Source of the DNA: Planoprotostelium fungivorum
Lineage: Eukaryota; Evosea; Variosea; Cavosteliida; Cavosteliaceae
Assembly (NCBI GenBank): GCA_003024175.1
Contig: MDYQ01000120.1
Location: 20,680 to 84,679, forward strand
DNA: 64,000 nucleotides
Direction of reading: 5' to 3'
Under the pieces are notes generated by a model. That model saw only the letters and a list, made by a program, of their open reading frames with translations, was not told the origin of the DNA and ran no database searches. Position numbers and translations under genes: made by a program. Positions 36,091 through 48,700 of this stretch are shown here, in pieces; position 1 is the stretch's first letter; every line of letters starts with the position of its first letter.

Positions 36091-37745
36091 TCACTTGTCT
36101 TTCTTTCCCTCCACAACTTCTTCGCTTTCCTTCTCAGGCTGTAAAGATTGCGGTTCTCTTCTGGAGGGTACGGTCTCATCATCATCGATAAAGTAGTAGA
36201 TACCAAAGATGAAGGCACACAGAAGAGCCACAAGGCCACCCACAACGAACCACAGATTACGTCTGAGGAAACCAGACAAGCCTGAAGTGGGTCACGTGAT
36301 CATCATCTGCAACGAGCGGATCACCTCCGATACCCCTGGAGGATAAGTTTCCCGCCGAGAAATCTCCGAGAAATTTCTTCATGTCTCCTTCGGTGAAGCT
36401 GCCGCCTTCGTAAGGATAGACCAGCTGTCGACGTCAGCTGGTTCGTTGTAGATCGATTTACCTCGTGCTTGAGAGTGAGAATGAGGACGGAAGGATATTG
36501 GGTGACACCCAACTCTTCCAAGAATCTCATGTGTCCCTTCTTCGTGACGTCCATCACACACATGACGAAACGTCTTCCCTCTTCTCGGTCTTCGATGGCG
36601 GCAGACTTTAACGATTTTCTCAGTCTAAAAGGATGTGAGAAAGAATGATGATGATGGATCGATGATGATGATGATGTGCTCACTGCTTCGATTCTTCGTC
36701 TCTTCCAAGGAAGCCGATGACTGTCGTCAAAGTTCAATCAAACGAAGGCGAAAGCGAAATCTCACCGAGAGGTCTACCACTGTCCAATAGAACGGGGTAA
36801 TTGTCCATCTCCAACCATGAAAAGATGTTCAACCTACATCGTGTCACCACCTCAGGCTGATGGTGTCCCTCACTTGTTCTCATCGACCCACTGGTTGAGG
36901 TCTCCGCTCTGATAGACGTAAGGTCTATCACCATTGACGTCGTTGAAGGCAGCGATGTCTCCGCTCTTGAGTCCGTATTTTTCTCCAAGAGAAGCTGCAT
37001 CATCACATCAGATGAAGTCGAATGAGACGAGATCACCAGAAAGAGATTGGGGAAGAGAGAGGAAGGGGACCTCCAAGTGATTCTCGGCCACGCTCTTGAA
37101 TGCCTCCGTTGCCTCTCCCACGATCTAATCATGGTCACCATCATCGTGAAGGAGAAGCATCTCACAGCCATGACAACTCCCTTCATCCTCAACTCGTCTA
37201 CACGGAAGAGAGCTTCGTTCTCTGTCAACGTCTGGACAGATGGACTGGATATTCTCTTGCAGTGATTCACTAATGCCTCCTGCAGTCTGGGTCCTTTGTA
37301 TTCTTTCACAGCCTTCCCTTCTTTATACCTTGACTCCGTCACCATCTGATCGACGGATGAGCTCACCATCTAATGGTTGGATATCCATTGATCCCATCAC
37401 ACACACCACTCTGAATACCTTCAGACACAACGTAAAGAGGGAATATCATACCTCAGAGGTGCAGTCTACCTTACCCAACTTGACATCGATGGACTCCTTG
37501 TCTAACTCTTTAGCTGTGGCCTCCCAAACGGGTGCCAGCTTCTTGCAGTGTCCACACCAAGGAGCGTAGCTGTTGTCTTCAGACAAAATGCACGAGAGCT
37601 GTCCTCACAAGTCGATCAGCCAGATACCATTGTTGACATTCTCCTCAAAGTTGGTTTGAGTGAGGGTGATGACCTCTTGGCTCACAGCGGCCCCGAGTAA
37701 AAGAAAGAAAAGGAGAAGACGAGAGGTTTTATTGTCTGACACCAT
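36091..37745 (-). CDS. TMX3-like transmembrane protein disulfide isomerase
   Basis: ER membrane thiol-disulfide oxidoreductase. The start at 37745 gives [20 protein letters not shown], a signal peptide ending about AVS-QEV. The thioredoxin domain has the active site [15 protein letters not shown] near 37540. Later thioredoxin-like, non-catalytic domains appear as [18 protein letters not shown] and [11 protein letters not shown]. The C-terminus has a transmembrane helix ([20 protein letters not shown]) and a charged tail ending EGKKDK, a dilysine KKxx-type ER retrieval signal. Domain order and tail match TMX3 in animals. Introns of about 40-60 nt plus somewhat longer ones split the gene. Confidence 0.85.
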
Positions 37746-38139
37746 TGATCCTGACAATGAGTCATTAATGTGGGCGATAAACATTACTGCGCGTAGCGAA
37801 AGGTCTTCGTTCGTGCGCACGGTTTATGTGTCCATGAGAATGTAGGGAGTTGGTATCGAATTTACTCGTATGTCTCACGACTAAGTCCTTCTTTTACTCC
37901 CAAAGGGCACGATGAAGAGAAGGGATACACATGGGAGACTCTTACCGTACAACGTGAATCCTGAAACGATGTCAGTCCTATGGACGATAGATCGTCAAAT
38001 GATATAGAGATGTGCTGTCAGAAATATTGTCTAAATGTTATGCATCAGGAGTCAGACTCTTCCTATCATATAAATGTACATCATAATGGACTGGTATTGG
38101 AAGAGAGGAGCTTCATCTTACCTGTAGATTTATGAGTAA
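37746..38139. other. Intergenic stretch
   Basis: This gap separates the TMX3-like start (minus) from plus-strand material. No coding or RNA feature could be supported; it probably contains the TMX3-like promoter. Confidence 0.35.
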
Positions 38140-38301
38140 ATGATATCGCTGAGACGACTGACAACGAGTTCACAGGGCAAAGTGGTGGAAGAGAACCTTC
38201 CACCACCCGCCGAAGACATTGCTAAAAAGTCTTTCTTTCATCTTGCGTCATACAAGAAGGACGTTGATCACAAACATCAGGTCCTTATGCGAACGCAATG
38301 A
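38140..38301 (+). CDS. Possible small mitochondrial-type protein
   Basis: A 53-residue open frame starts MISLRRLTTSSQGKVVEENL and continues PPPAEDIAKKSFFHLASYKK. The N-terminus looks like a mitochondrial presequence (Arg, Ser, Thr and Leu, no acids), followed by a Pro-rich acidic turn and a helical part, a layout common in tiny respiratory-chain subunits. It stops at TGA 38299-38301. An extra 3' exon may exist, because a frame reading AYLVVCFGLKKVKNET follows at about 38325-38373 and could form a membrane helix. No homologue is recognised, so this is tentative. Confidence 0.3.
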   Translation: MISLRRLTTSSQGKVVEENLPPPAEDIAKKSFFHLASYKKDVDHKHQVLMRTQ

Positions 38302-38470
38302 TAGAAGGAGAATGAGAGCTGGTGCTTACCTGGTGGTTTGCTTTGGTTTGAAGAAAGTGAAGAACGAAACCTGAACGTAAGATATCATAGTCTCAAAATA
38401 TTGTGCCGTCAAGTTGAGAACGATCATTGGAAAGGCATCAGCTGGCATTCTCGATATATAAACAGCTCTC

Positions 38471-39064
38471 ATGGCAGATTGGAAGAGTGTCTTTACGTTG
38501 AAGTTGAAAGCGGACTTCTGTCCGCAATGTGGAACATTGTTGGATCTTCCTTCTGGCCCCAGCATCTCCTGTGACCTCTGTAAATACACCGTTCAGACGA
38601 AGGAGCTGTCTTCTCTGCAATCCACGAGGTGATTCGTTTCATCATCTCAAATGATTGACTCTCTCTTTCAGCCGGAAGGCACAAGAGAAGAGGATGGAAG
38701 ATCAAGAGGAAGAAGACAACACCGATGCCAGAGCGACGGTGAGTCGAAAATGATGATCGGATCGTCAACATTCCGCTCACCATCTTCTAAAAACTGACCT
38801 ATTATATAGATCTTGGAGACGTGTCCCAAGTGTCATCATGAAAGAGCTTATTTCAGAACCGCTCAGACGAGATCAGCTGATGAAGGTCAAACCATCTTCT
38901 ACGAATGTTGCCAATGCGGGTGAGCTCCTATCACATTCAACATCCTTTTTCTTTCTCTCCTTCATCACGATCATCATTCAACATCTTCACTTGGCCCTCC
39001 ATCGTTCCACGTGAATTGAGTATCACCTAACACATCCAGGAACAATTGGACTCACAACTCGTAA
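38471..39064 (+). CDS. RPA12: DNA-directed RNA polymerase I subunit RPA12
   Basis: Small zinc-ribbon subunit of RNA polymerase I (A12.2 in yeast, ZNRD1 in human), needed for transcript cleavage and termination. The N-terminal zinc ribbon is [14 protein letters not shown] with a second pair SCDLCKYT. After two short introns comes the C-terminal TFIIS-like ribbon [19 protein letters not shown], followed by [16 protein letters not shown]; the acidic hairpin motif of the TFIIS family is intact. The last exon encodes NNWTHNS and the stop is at 39062-39064. About 120 residues, the usual length. Confidence 0.93.
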
Positions 39065-39118
39065 TAAAATTGAAGCGTATCAACTTGATCATTTTTCCCA
39101 CAATTTCATTTTCTCACG

Positions 39119-39300
39119 ATGGCGGAATCAGCGACTACGTTGAACGAAATCAACAATCTGGCAAACTTCGCCTCTGAAACAATTGTAGTTATCGGAGAAT
39201 ATGTATTGCCAAGAAAAAAATGCTCTTCACACGGCAGTCGGTTGCGTGTCCACTGGCTGCCATTCAAACTTCATTGAGAGGGATATCTACACTGTTATAG
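39119..39300 (+). CDS. Hypothetical small protein
   Basis: A tiny frame starts MAESATTLNEINNLANFASE and, if a 35-nt GT-AG intron (starting GTATTG and ending GGCAG) is removed, continues SVACPLAAIQTSLRGISTLL to TAG 39298-39300, about 48 residues. It has a weak amphipathic helix but no family feature. The stop lies 23 bp from the stop of the convergent CH-domain gene, so the two would fit end to end without overlap. Tentative. Confidence 0.3.
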
Positions 39301-39322
39301 AAAGGAAAGAATCAAGCCACGA

Positions 39323-42300
39323 TCATCTGTGTGATGTCGTCAGACGATGTTTCACGCTGGAGCTCTTCATCACCTCTCCCTTCTTTGTTTTCGTGGAGAA
39401 AGAAGGATGGCTGGTGTCTCCTCTCGACCAGCATAATTTGAGTAGATCGGCTCGTGGATTCAAATTTGAGGCCCTATCTTTGCTTGTAACGGTCGCCTGA
39501 TTGCCCCCATTGAGGCCTTGTGTCACACTCTTGCTCGGTCTCAACGAGACGGTGTCTCTCATGTCAGACATGGAAGGGTTGTGTTCTGATGTGGTGGGTC
39601 TCAGGTTCAACTATGAATAATGAGTCAGAGACAATGAAGGCAAGGAAGACGAAGGAGGTGTTCACCTGACGCCTCGACTTTTCTAAACGTAGCACGGGTC
39701 GTCTCATGATCTCTTCCCTCTTGCTGTGTCGATTGATCTCAGTCATCCACTCTCGGTACCTCTGCTCGTCTGGTGCACAGAGATGATGTTCTAACTCCCC
39801 TTCCTTCAGTACGATCCCGTGAGCCTTTTTATCGCCCTCCGTGACTTGACATGAAGATAAGTCAATCTCAGCTCGAATCTGTTGGATGTCATGATGAGAA
39901 GATGACGGCGTCACACCTTTCCACCGATCCTTTTTGCAATGAGCAACCGATCGGATCGCATGATGACATAACTTCTCTTCCATTTGTGGTTCTCCTGTTC
40001 AAATTCAATTGAGATAAAACATATGGATGTCCATACCTTGTACATAAGGTTACCCGATTTGATGATCTTGTCTTCTTCCGTCAACATGGACGAAGTCGAT
40101 TGTATACTGGGAGTGGCTGAGGAAATTTAGTTCATATATATCGTGTTGCACACTACCAAGAGGCACTTCAGGAAAGGAGATAGGGTCCACAACGGAGGAA
40201 CTGAAAGATGTGTTAATATGAAATTCATTGTATTCTCAACGACTCACACGTAGATGGACTTTTTGGCTTGAGTTGGGACGCGATGAATGGATTGAGAAGA
40301 AGAAGAAGCGATGGCCGTTAGCGATGCCTGCGACGTAGTCGCACTCGCAGAGACTGCAGGAAATTGAGATTTTGACCAAGTCCTGATCTTACTGATGCTT
40401 TCCTATTATCACGAGTCAATTTTACCGTCTCATCTCACATCATCGACGATGATGATGTGGAGAACACGGTCACCTCGAACTTTTCTGGTCGAGTGATGAC
40501 CCCGACGTCGTCACTGACGACTAAGAGGACAAAGGTCTCCAGGGCGACCGCGTTCATCTTCCATTCGAGCATGTTGATCATGAACGAAGAGCACAAGTCT
40601 GATATGTCGTCATCGTCCAGCAGGCAGGGGTTATCCACGGGCAGGTGGGACGAATAATTGCGGTAGAGTTCATCTGCTTTCCGTCAATTTCTTCGTAAAT
40701 CGAGGTTCTCACCCAAGAAACAATCGTGCCAGAAGGTCACACTGCTGAAGACACTGTGGTGATTGATCTCCTCCTGTGACGTCATCAGTCGTCATAATGA
40801 CGTCACGTCTCACCCTCAGGAACCTTATCCTACCGTTTTCCTCTACGTGGTGGTACAATTGTCCCATGTACATGAGACACTTACCGATGACAAAATCGAC
40901 CGATTCAGAGTGTCTCATACCAGAGAACATGGCGTTGATGACGAAAACGAGACACTGAAACGAAGCCTTTCTCAGATTGAAAGAAGTCTGAACGGGTGAG
41001 CGGAGGAGTAGAGAGGTGGTCACCTGTTTGGACTGATACCTCAACTCTTGGATGAGATATCTCGCGTTACATTCTTCGTGGAGAATGGAGGAGATTCGAA
41101 TGAGATCGGGAGCCTTCAGGTCTTGAGGTCGGGTGAAGATCTGGCGTTTCTGTGAGATAACACGAAGAGAGGTTCAAGTATTATACCTTGTGAACCACGT
41201 GACAGATGTGGTCTTTGTCTGTGTTGGTGACGGACCATGATGAAGAAGTCTCCGAGAAGTCTTCACCTTCGATGCTGAGAGGGGTTAGAAGCTGTAGTTA
41301 TAGAGGGTACGCACCAGGCTGATTTCCTTCTCTCATCGTCTTCCACGAACAACGGATGAAATTTCAGATTCTGAATGGGAGTGAGATATTTGAGTTGGAT
41401 GCACACTTCGGCCATCTCTTCTCCTCTGTCGTCATGCACAGGAATCCACTGTATGCTGTTCTGTCCCATACCTACAGATACATTCACCACCGCGATCACC
41501 GTGATGATCATCACACCTTTCACGATCTCCGTCACTACCGCTTGTAGATCTCCCTCGGATAGATCTCTTGCGTTCTTACGTCGGAGGGTGAGAGCCCCGC
41601 ACGTGACCGCTGATTTTTCTGGTGGTTGCTCCACAGCTTCTCCACGCTGTTGCGCCTCAGTATTCACCACTTTACGACAAGTCATCACCTCTTCCTCCTG
41701 CTCTTGCTTGAGCTCTCTACTGGCTGCCTTCGTCTGGAAGATAGGCCCCTTCCAGTCCGATCTACAACTCGCCAATCTGGCGACAGTGAATACGTTCGCA
41801 ATGACTTGGGGTATGTTCTTCTTCGTGTACAGGTCGTTAGCTACGAAGAGGGAGGAGGATGGAACGTTTAGCGCCCAGCATGCTCTGAGGTAGCAGTTGA
41901 TGTTCTCGATCATCACCAGAGGAATGTTTCTCTCATCGATCTTCTTCACTGAATTGGGAGAGACCACGTTGATCATTCTGTCGAGGTGTCACGGAGATGA
42001 ATCGGTGTCGCATGTGAAGTCCATCACCTGCACAGCATGACGCCAGACTTTAAGCTCTCTGCAAAATCGAGAGGATGGGTGCAGCTGTCGTTGACTGTCT
42101 CTTCAATCCACTCTAAGAGGCTCATCTCGAAATCTGGATCTCTCTTGGCTCGCGCCTGCCGTTTCGTTTCAATTTCGAAAATTTCGCGTCAGCTGACGCT
42201 TCACCTTCAACTCTAATTCTGCGTCGAGTCCGAAGAGTTGTATGCCATCTTCGCGATAGACAGCGTCTGAAGTGGTTGAGTTGACTGCCTGCATTCGTGT

Positions 42301-42344
42301 CATCCACTGCATGGAGGCTGCATGGTCGGTCTTACCTTTGTCAT
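39323..42344 (-). CDS. CH-domain / SBF2-like / PH-domain protein
   Basis: Probable cytoskeletal or membrane-signalling adaptor. The start MTK at 42344 is joined over short introns to a calponin-homology domain (LEWIEETVNDSCTHPLDFAE, SLKSGVMLCRLINVVSPNSV, LYTKKNIPQVIANVFTVARL), which fits the single type-3 CH class. Next is a helical block (KASFQCLVFVINAMFSGM, FVIGKCLMYMGQLYHHVEEN, LCSSFMINMLEWKMNAVALE) that resembles the SBF2/KIAA0513 domain; this match is low confidence. A C-terminal PH-type domain follows (QMEEKLCHHAIRSVAHCKKD, YREWMTEINRHSKREE). The tail after an intron near 39615 is Ser/Thr-rich and ends LTTSHR at 39323. Exon boundaries between 40000 and 40440 are uncertain. Confidence 0.6.
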
Positions 42345-43011
42345 CGTGTGGTGTTGCGTGTTAAATTATGACAAACATGTCCGAGATGGGTCATTGCGGT
42401 GGGGACGTGGAAGAGATGTGGGTGCGTAGAGGAATTTATTGAAACTTCATCAGGCATGGAAGAGAAATACGACCGCACATTGGGAAACGAAATTTAGTTC
42501 AAGAGTGTTCCCACTTTGGATGCGTCCGCAACATTAGATGACACAAGGAACTTGGTTGGATTCTGATACCTCGGATGTCTGCCGCACGCAGACCAGGATG
42601 GCTATAGGAGCTTGTGCGGGCATAAAGAAGGAGCTGCTGAGATCTCCACTGTGTTAATTCGTGAATAGACGCGAACGTGCCGATCTCGACATATTGTCTT
42701 GGCAGAAATGGCGTTAAGTTTTCATCGGAAATAGTGCAATCGGACCAGCGGTGATCAACGGCTATACCACCGGCATGGTCTCTCATGTGGTATCGTGCTT
42801 CTTCCATCTCTGAGTGAGATGCATAGTCTGTCTAGACATCCATCACCAGAAAATATTGTCATACAACCGTCTACAATCCACCATTCTCTTCCTCATGCGA
42901 ACTGCCCCGCGTAACAACAAGCGCTCCCGTCACATGTGAGGAACTATGTGCAAGTTTGACGTTAACCTGTCTGGCAGCATAAGATTCATAGTCTATTCAT
43001 ATTTTCCAAAC
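42345..43011. other. Intergenic region with weak open frames
   Basis: Region between the CH-domain gene start and a small plus-strand gene. Apart from one minus-strand frame listed separately it contains nothing recognised. Confidence 0.35.
42499..42807 (-). CDS. Weak hypothetical ORF
   Basis: A 102-residue frame begins MEEARYHMRDHAGGIAVDHR and has IGTFASIHELTQWRSQQLLL in the middle. It lacks introns, a signal peptide or any domain I know, and it sits alone in the intergenic gap. It could be a chance frame. Confidence 0.15.
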   Translation of the reverse strand: MEEARYHMRDHAGGIAVDHRWSDCTISDENLTPFLPRQYVEIGTFASIHELTQWRSQQLLLYARTSSYSHPGLRAADIRGIRIQPSSLCHLMLRTHPKWEHS

Positions 43012-43290
43012 ATGAGCAACACCAACAACCCCTCTCAGAGCCAACGATCTAAGCGATTCAGGCAGACACAGAAAGACAGACTGAAGTATCTCAACCATTT
43101 AGAGCCACACTTCATCGAGGAGCTCAGTAAGAACATCTGTCGCCTCCGAAGAGATGACGCTCGTGCCTTTCTGGTTCACCATTATGCCACCAGGGATGTC
43201 TGTGCTCTACAGGAGAACATGAGCCGGAAGCACACGAGGTTGACGGAGAGTCAGTCATCGAGAGTGAGAATACAGAATCTTCTGTCTTAG
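43012..43290 (+). CDS. Small basic hypothetical protein
   Basis: A 92-residue single-exon frame starts MSNTNNPSQSQRSKRFRQTQ and continues KDRLKYLNHLEPHFIEELSK, with charged helices typical of a structured protein. It is very basic (many Arg and Lys), which suggests nucleic-acid binding, but no family is recognised. An upstream in-frame ATG at 42946 would add 22 residues. Confidence 0.35.
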   Translation: MSNTNNPSQSQRSKRFRQTQKDRLKYLNHLEPHFIEELSKNICRLRRDDARAFLVHHYATRDVCALQENMSRKHTRLTESQSSRVRIQNLLS

Positions 43291-43532
43291 AGGGAGGATG
43301 AAACGACTGTACCATAGAATTGTACGATGATAAAGAAGAGATCGCATAGATCATCACGATGGCATTCCTTCACTTATGTTCAGATCATCATCCACAGGAA
43401 GATTGTGCTGCATATAATAAGCATTCTCGTCATCAAATCGATGATGCACGTTCTGTACGACGGCGATCTTTGTGGCGCAGTTTACAAACAGTCTACAAAG
43501 CAATTTCGTGACAGATCGCCTGCTGCCAGCTC

Positions 43533-45738
43533 ATGGACACACAGAAGGATTCCTCTCTACACAAAGAAGTAGAGGATGTCAGTCGTAAATTGAAAGGATT
43601 CAGTTTCAATGATGCGGGTGATAACATTGAGCTGTTGGAGACGGTCCGAAGGGCAGTTCACCTGATGACGCTGGGCTTTGATGTATCTCCTCTCTTTCCA
43701 GAGATCATCAAGGTGATTCACTCCTGGAACATATCGAATGTTCAATACATTCAGGCATCCAATACGAAAAACATAGTACAGAAGAGGTTATGTTACCTCT
43801 ACCTTGCCAGATGTTCTGCGATGCAACCAGAAACAGGACTTCTCACCGTCAACACGTTCAGAAAGGATTGCCACGATACCAATCCTCTCATCAGAGGTCT
43901 GGCCCTCCGAACCATGAGTTCTATGAGGTTCATCTGCTGTTGGATCTAAGGATTCACACCCCGCAGGATCCCATCCATTCAAGATTACACGCTTCCAATG
44001 ATACAGAATGGAATGCAAGATCCCATCAGTTACGTTAGAAAGTGTGCAGTCATGGCCCTGGGCAAGATCTACGACAAAGACGTAGATCACATTTCACCCG
44101 AGTCACCATTCATCGTTCGACTCTACGAGATGATCCGCGACAGTGATCATCAGGTCGTATCGAATGTCCTATCGGTATTAGACCTCCTTCTATCGAAAAA
44201 GTGAGGATCACCATCACGATCGTCTTCCATCGCTGCAACACAGTGACACGATGACAGGGGAGGTATCACAGTGAACAGAGCCATACTTGTCTACCTTTGC
44301 AACAGGAGAAAAGACTTTGATGAGTGGGGGACGATCACGCTGTTGCACACCATATCCAGATACAAGCCGAAATCAACGAAAGAAGTCTACGAGATCATGG
44401 TGAGTGACGCTGACTTCGTATTACACATGTCTATGATGATGATGATGATGATGTCAGAGCGCACTCGATGATCACCTGGATGAACAGAGTCCACCCGTGG
44501 TAGCTGCCGCGGGTAAACTATTCCTCCGATTATCCGAGGGTGAAGATAACCTCCAAACACAAGTCGTTGCTAGGCTACGTATTCCATTCATGTCCATACT
44601 CAAACGTACCGAAGGTGATGCATCTACATTACCATCTCAGTCTCATCTTCTCAGACCCATTCAGTGCATTGAAGCACATCCAGCTGCTGGTCAAACGACA
44701 ACCCAACCTCTATGAGAGAGAGTACAGACAGTTCTTCTGCAAAGAAGGAGAGAGTGTACACGAGAAAAAGTTGAGAATCGAAATATTGAGAGACATTGCA
44801 TCCTCTTTCAACATCCAAGACATCGTATGTGATATCACAGAGTACGCGAGAGACCCTAATTCACACGACGTCATCACCCAAGTGAGCATCCATCTACAAC
44901 GTTGTATATCGTGACGTGAAAAAGGTCTCTATCGAGAGCCTGGCCAGCATCGCGTTGAGATTACCTCAACACAAGGAAATGATTTTGAAGAATTTAATTC
45001 TGCTGCTCCACACGAATCCAACGATTATGGCGGGAAAAATCGTCATCGCAATGAGAGGTAAGTGAGAATCTCCACGTCACAATCTGACGATTGACATCGA
45101 CAGACATGATCATGGCATACCCCGTCATCAAGGAAGATATCATAGAGCTCATTCCAAAGTGTGTACCGCTCGTCAGCACGACAGAACAGGTGAGACGAAA
45201 TTTCCGCGAGAAGCCGATGAAAAGTCAGATCTGCTCCATGATCTGGATCATCGGAGAGATCAGTGATAAGAAGAGAGTACTCTCTCTGGGCAGGCTCAGT
45301 CCCGCCTATATGATCGAAAATTTCATTTTGAAATACGACGACCATCTACAACCCGTCAAACTCGCTCTACTCGACGCTTCGATCAAGGTGAAGAGGATGT
45401 CAGGCGGGTTGTAGATCGATCGATTCGTAGGTCTTCTGCTCTGGTGCATCAGAGATGTTTCCACTGTTCAAGATATTGATGACCAAGGCTTCGAAAGATG
45501 CAGATGTGATCGTTGTAGATCGATGTAGGTTCTTGTACAAGTTGTTGCAATCGGTACCACCTGAAAGACTCGGAGAAGTCACGAAGAGGACAGAGAGCAG
45601 GGAAGAAAAGAAGAATGTGTGTGAGTGTTCGCGATGTGATGATACTGAAGATGTGGTAAGGTAAACTACAGTATCACGGAGAAGTTTAACAAGAACACGA
45701 GCATGTACAGTGACATATCAGCCGGGGTGCCATCATAG
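43533..45738 (+). CDS. AP4B1: AP-4 complex subunit beta (trunk only)
   Basis: Large subunit of the AP-4 adaptor, which sorts cargo at the trans-Golgi without clathrin. ARM/HEAT trunk landmarks: VQKRLCYLYLARCSAMQPE, NPLIRGLALRTMSSMR, ISYVRKCAVMALGKIYDKDV, GGITVNRAILVYLCNRRKDF, WGTITLLHTISRYKPKSTKE, ICSMIWIIGEISDK and VKLALLDASIKL. The paralogue choice (AP-4 rather than AP-1/2 or AP-3) rests on the short N-terminus and the NPLIRGLALR context, so it is inference. The last exon reads FNKNTSMYSDISAG and stops at 45736-45738, so no C-terminal ear is present. Many 40-60 nt introns split the gene. Immediately downstream, convergent, lies spatacsin. Confidence 0.8.
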
Positions 45739-48700
45739 AAGTACGTGTGCATCCACAGCGTCCTTCAAAGATAAATATGTATTGAAGAATGAACTTCATC
45801 TCTCAACAGCGGTGGGGGAATGTAGCAAGTGGCGAATGCTTGATGCCGAGCTGTCTAATTTTAGGATAAGGTCTGACCGATCATCCATTACCGCAATACA
45901 TCTCTTCGCTTTGCTGCCACAAACTGTTTGATGATCTAACTCGTTCGTGATTAAAAAGATCAGACGACGACAAATTTAAGTTTATTCATCTCGACGCACA
46001 GGTGCGTGCTCCCTTATGGTTAATCCATCACGGGTGTAGATGGTGCACTGGATAAAGCCAAGGCCAATCGAATGCTGGGAACCTACATACGGTCGGTACG
46101 CATGTCCCACACATTTCCCACACCTTCTCCATCAACTCCGCACAGATATCGTCTAATTCGCACTCCCTCGCGATCTCGAATCGTAATACCTTGTCATTGA
46201 CATACTTTAGGAACTTCTTGAAATTGTTCGTGTGAGAATTACGGTGGGAATCCATCTTGTACTGTATGACGTCACACTTTGCTACTACCACGATGAAGTC
46301 ATCACCATCTTTGCGATATCACGGAACAATTCGGGCAGTGGAGTGAACGTACAGAGGTACTCCTCCAAGAATCTGAAATTGTTGTTGATGCACTGTTGCC
46401 AGATGGGCCTGAGAATGAAGTCACTTCTACGTCACGTGACGTAATCAAACTCACCCCACCCAATCTGTATATTCCACACGATCGTAAGCTCTCGACAAGA
46501 TGAACGTCTCCCTGAACTGTCCTCTATATGTCATGAGGTGCGTCACCTGATTTACGATCAGAAGAGAGTGTAAACGGTGATTGTAGAGGTACCTCGGCTT
46601 CGGTTAGATTGAGCAAACGGACGTCCGGTGAAGAGATCTGCATTCCAACCAACTCGGCCAAGGACATACAACGCGTGGCAGCCTTGTAACACTTGTCCTG
46701 TAGAAGTCGATGAGATTTCGAGGAAATTTCGTCGATTCACCTTCATGTAGCTGTTCGCTGCGTCTAAAAATAGCTGCATGATTTCGGATAAGAGTTGTGG
46801 GGTCATGGTTGTTTTGGCGCGAATGGAGTTCAGCTTGACAAAAGCCTACAGCCTTCAGCATCTCTCTTAGATTTCGTAACGAAATCTCACTTGATTTTCC
46901 GTCAATTGTCCGATGTCCCTGTACATGTGGAACCTCAGGAACATCATCTGCAATTTTTCCGTATCTTCCGGATGATGCAACTGCAGGTACCTCCCCACGT
47001 AAGTCGAAATTTCACTCCATTTTCTCACCCCTGTAGGGCGGCCCTCATGGATAATAGGTTGACGTCCTCTGAATTACGCTTCTGCAGCAGTAATTCGAAT
47101 CTATCATAGCGGATCATGAGCGAGAAGATAAAGTGAAGTTTGCTGTAACAACCGAGGCCAGTCAGAAATCTGAACAAGAGGTGGAATTCGTCACGATCGG
47201 CATAATCCTGGCGATCGTCAGTCTACAACGTTGTAGACGACTCACTTGTGCTCTCGACTTGACGATGGATAGTACCATGGACGAGCCGATGGTATTTCCT
47301 GCGATCTGGAAGCAGAGATAACTCTTGATCAAAACTTCGACTTCTCCTTGAGAACTCAGCGAAAGTTCAGATATTCCCGGCCCATCGAGCGTCTCGTGTC
47401 CACAGTACAAATTGAGCAGTTTGACCCCCACGTCTTTCGGACTCTTTTCACGTCAATCTACAACGTTGTAGATGGATCTAAATCACCCTGGATAGGTTGA
47501 CTAATTCCAAGAATTCCACATCGGTGGGAATTTCGAAATCGGTGGAGCTGCTGTGGGAATGCTCCAGAACGGTTCTGTAGAACGATTCTCCGATGATGAC
47601 AGCCACCGCGCTGTAGACCAGCTCGTTGTAGTGGATGAAACCTCTCGCGATAGAATAAATTTCTTTTCCGTTGTGAAGTAGAGTCGACAGCAACTCGTAC
47701 GGGTCACGCGTGATGACGGTCTGTCTACCCTCAGAACGAAATTTCATCGGAATTTCATCGGAATTTCACCGACTTTGTACGGTATACGAAGGCAGATGGA
47801 GACCTTGTAGTTGATGATGATACGGTCGGCCCATTTTTTCGATGCAGGATTGTCCATGCCGATGCGTAGGGCCTCCATGACCTCGATTGTCCGCGTTTTC
47901 GAGATGTCGACAGAAGAATTGGGTTGGGTAGATGCTCCACTGAATTTCACCATGGAGATATTTCTCTGAGCGATCTTCATGATGTCATCGGACAGTTGAG
48001 ATATCTTGATGTTGTCTTCTATCAGTTCTAAGAGGGACTGTACGGTGTCAAGACATGTCACGTGATCGTTGTAGATGGTAATCACCTTCAGTAATTTGAG
48101 ATCGAGACATTCGTAATTGTACTGAGAGCCTGAGAGTGTCAGAAAGTTCTCAGAAGTTTCTCTCACATATCCTCTCGGCTCGTGTCAGATTGCCAGACTC
48201 TAAGAACCTGTCACATGTCATCTAAAAATAGAACGAGTATGACGTCATACCTTCCCACGATGACATCCAGTACCTTGTGCTTCTGTGACGAAGTCATGCT
48301 GTCTACGGTCTCCAATTCTAATTTCGTCGTCCAATACAAGATCTCGTTCTCTAAATTGTAGTGCATCGAATTCTCCTTCTTTTCTACAGGCTCCTGAATG
48401 TTTCAATCGAATGAGAAGACAGAGTGTGTCCGATCACCTTGTCGGAAGGAATTTTCGGGGAAGATTTGAGCGCCAAAAGGGCGGCAGGTTGCATTCGATT
48501 GTTACTCACTGTACAGCCGTGACCGCTGTACCAATTCTGAGCGAGAGACAGGAGGAGAATCTTCTCGGGAATGGTCATGGAATTTTCTCTCTGGCTCTCG
48601 TTGTAGAAGAAGTCCCCCACCGCCTTACCCTCGGCTGATCTGTGATGACGTCATCATTTTCATTCGAATAAAACCTGTCACCTGTCTACAAACATCTGAT

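Noticed and set aside
36645-36690. GATGAT run as a possible regulatory repeat
   Set aside because: It falls in a TMX3-like intron and matches the GATG microsatellites found in other introns, so no special role is supported.
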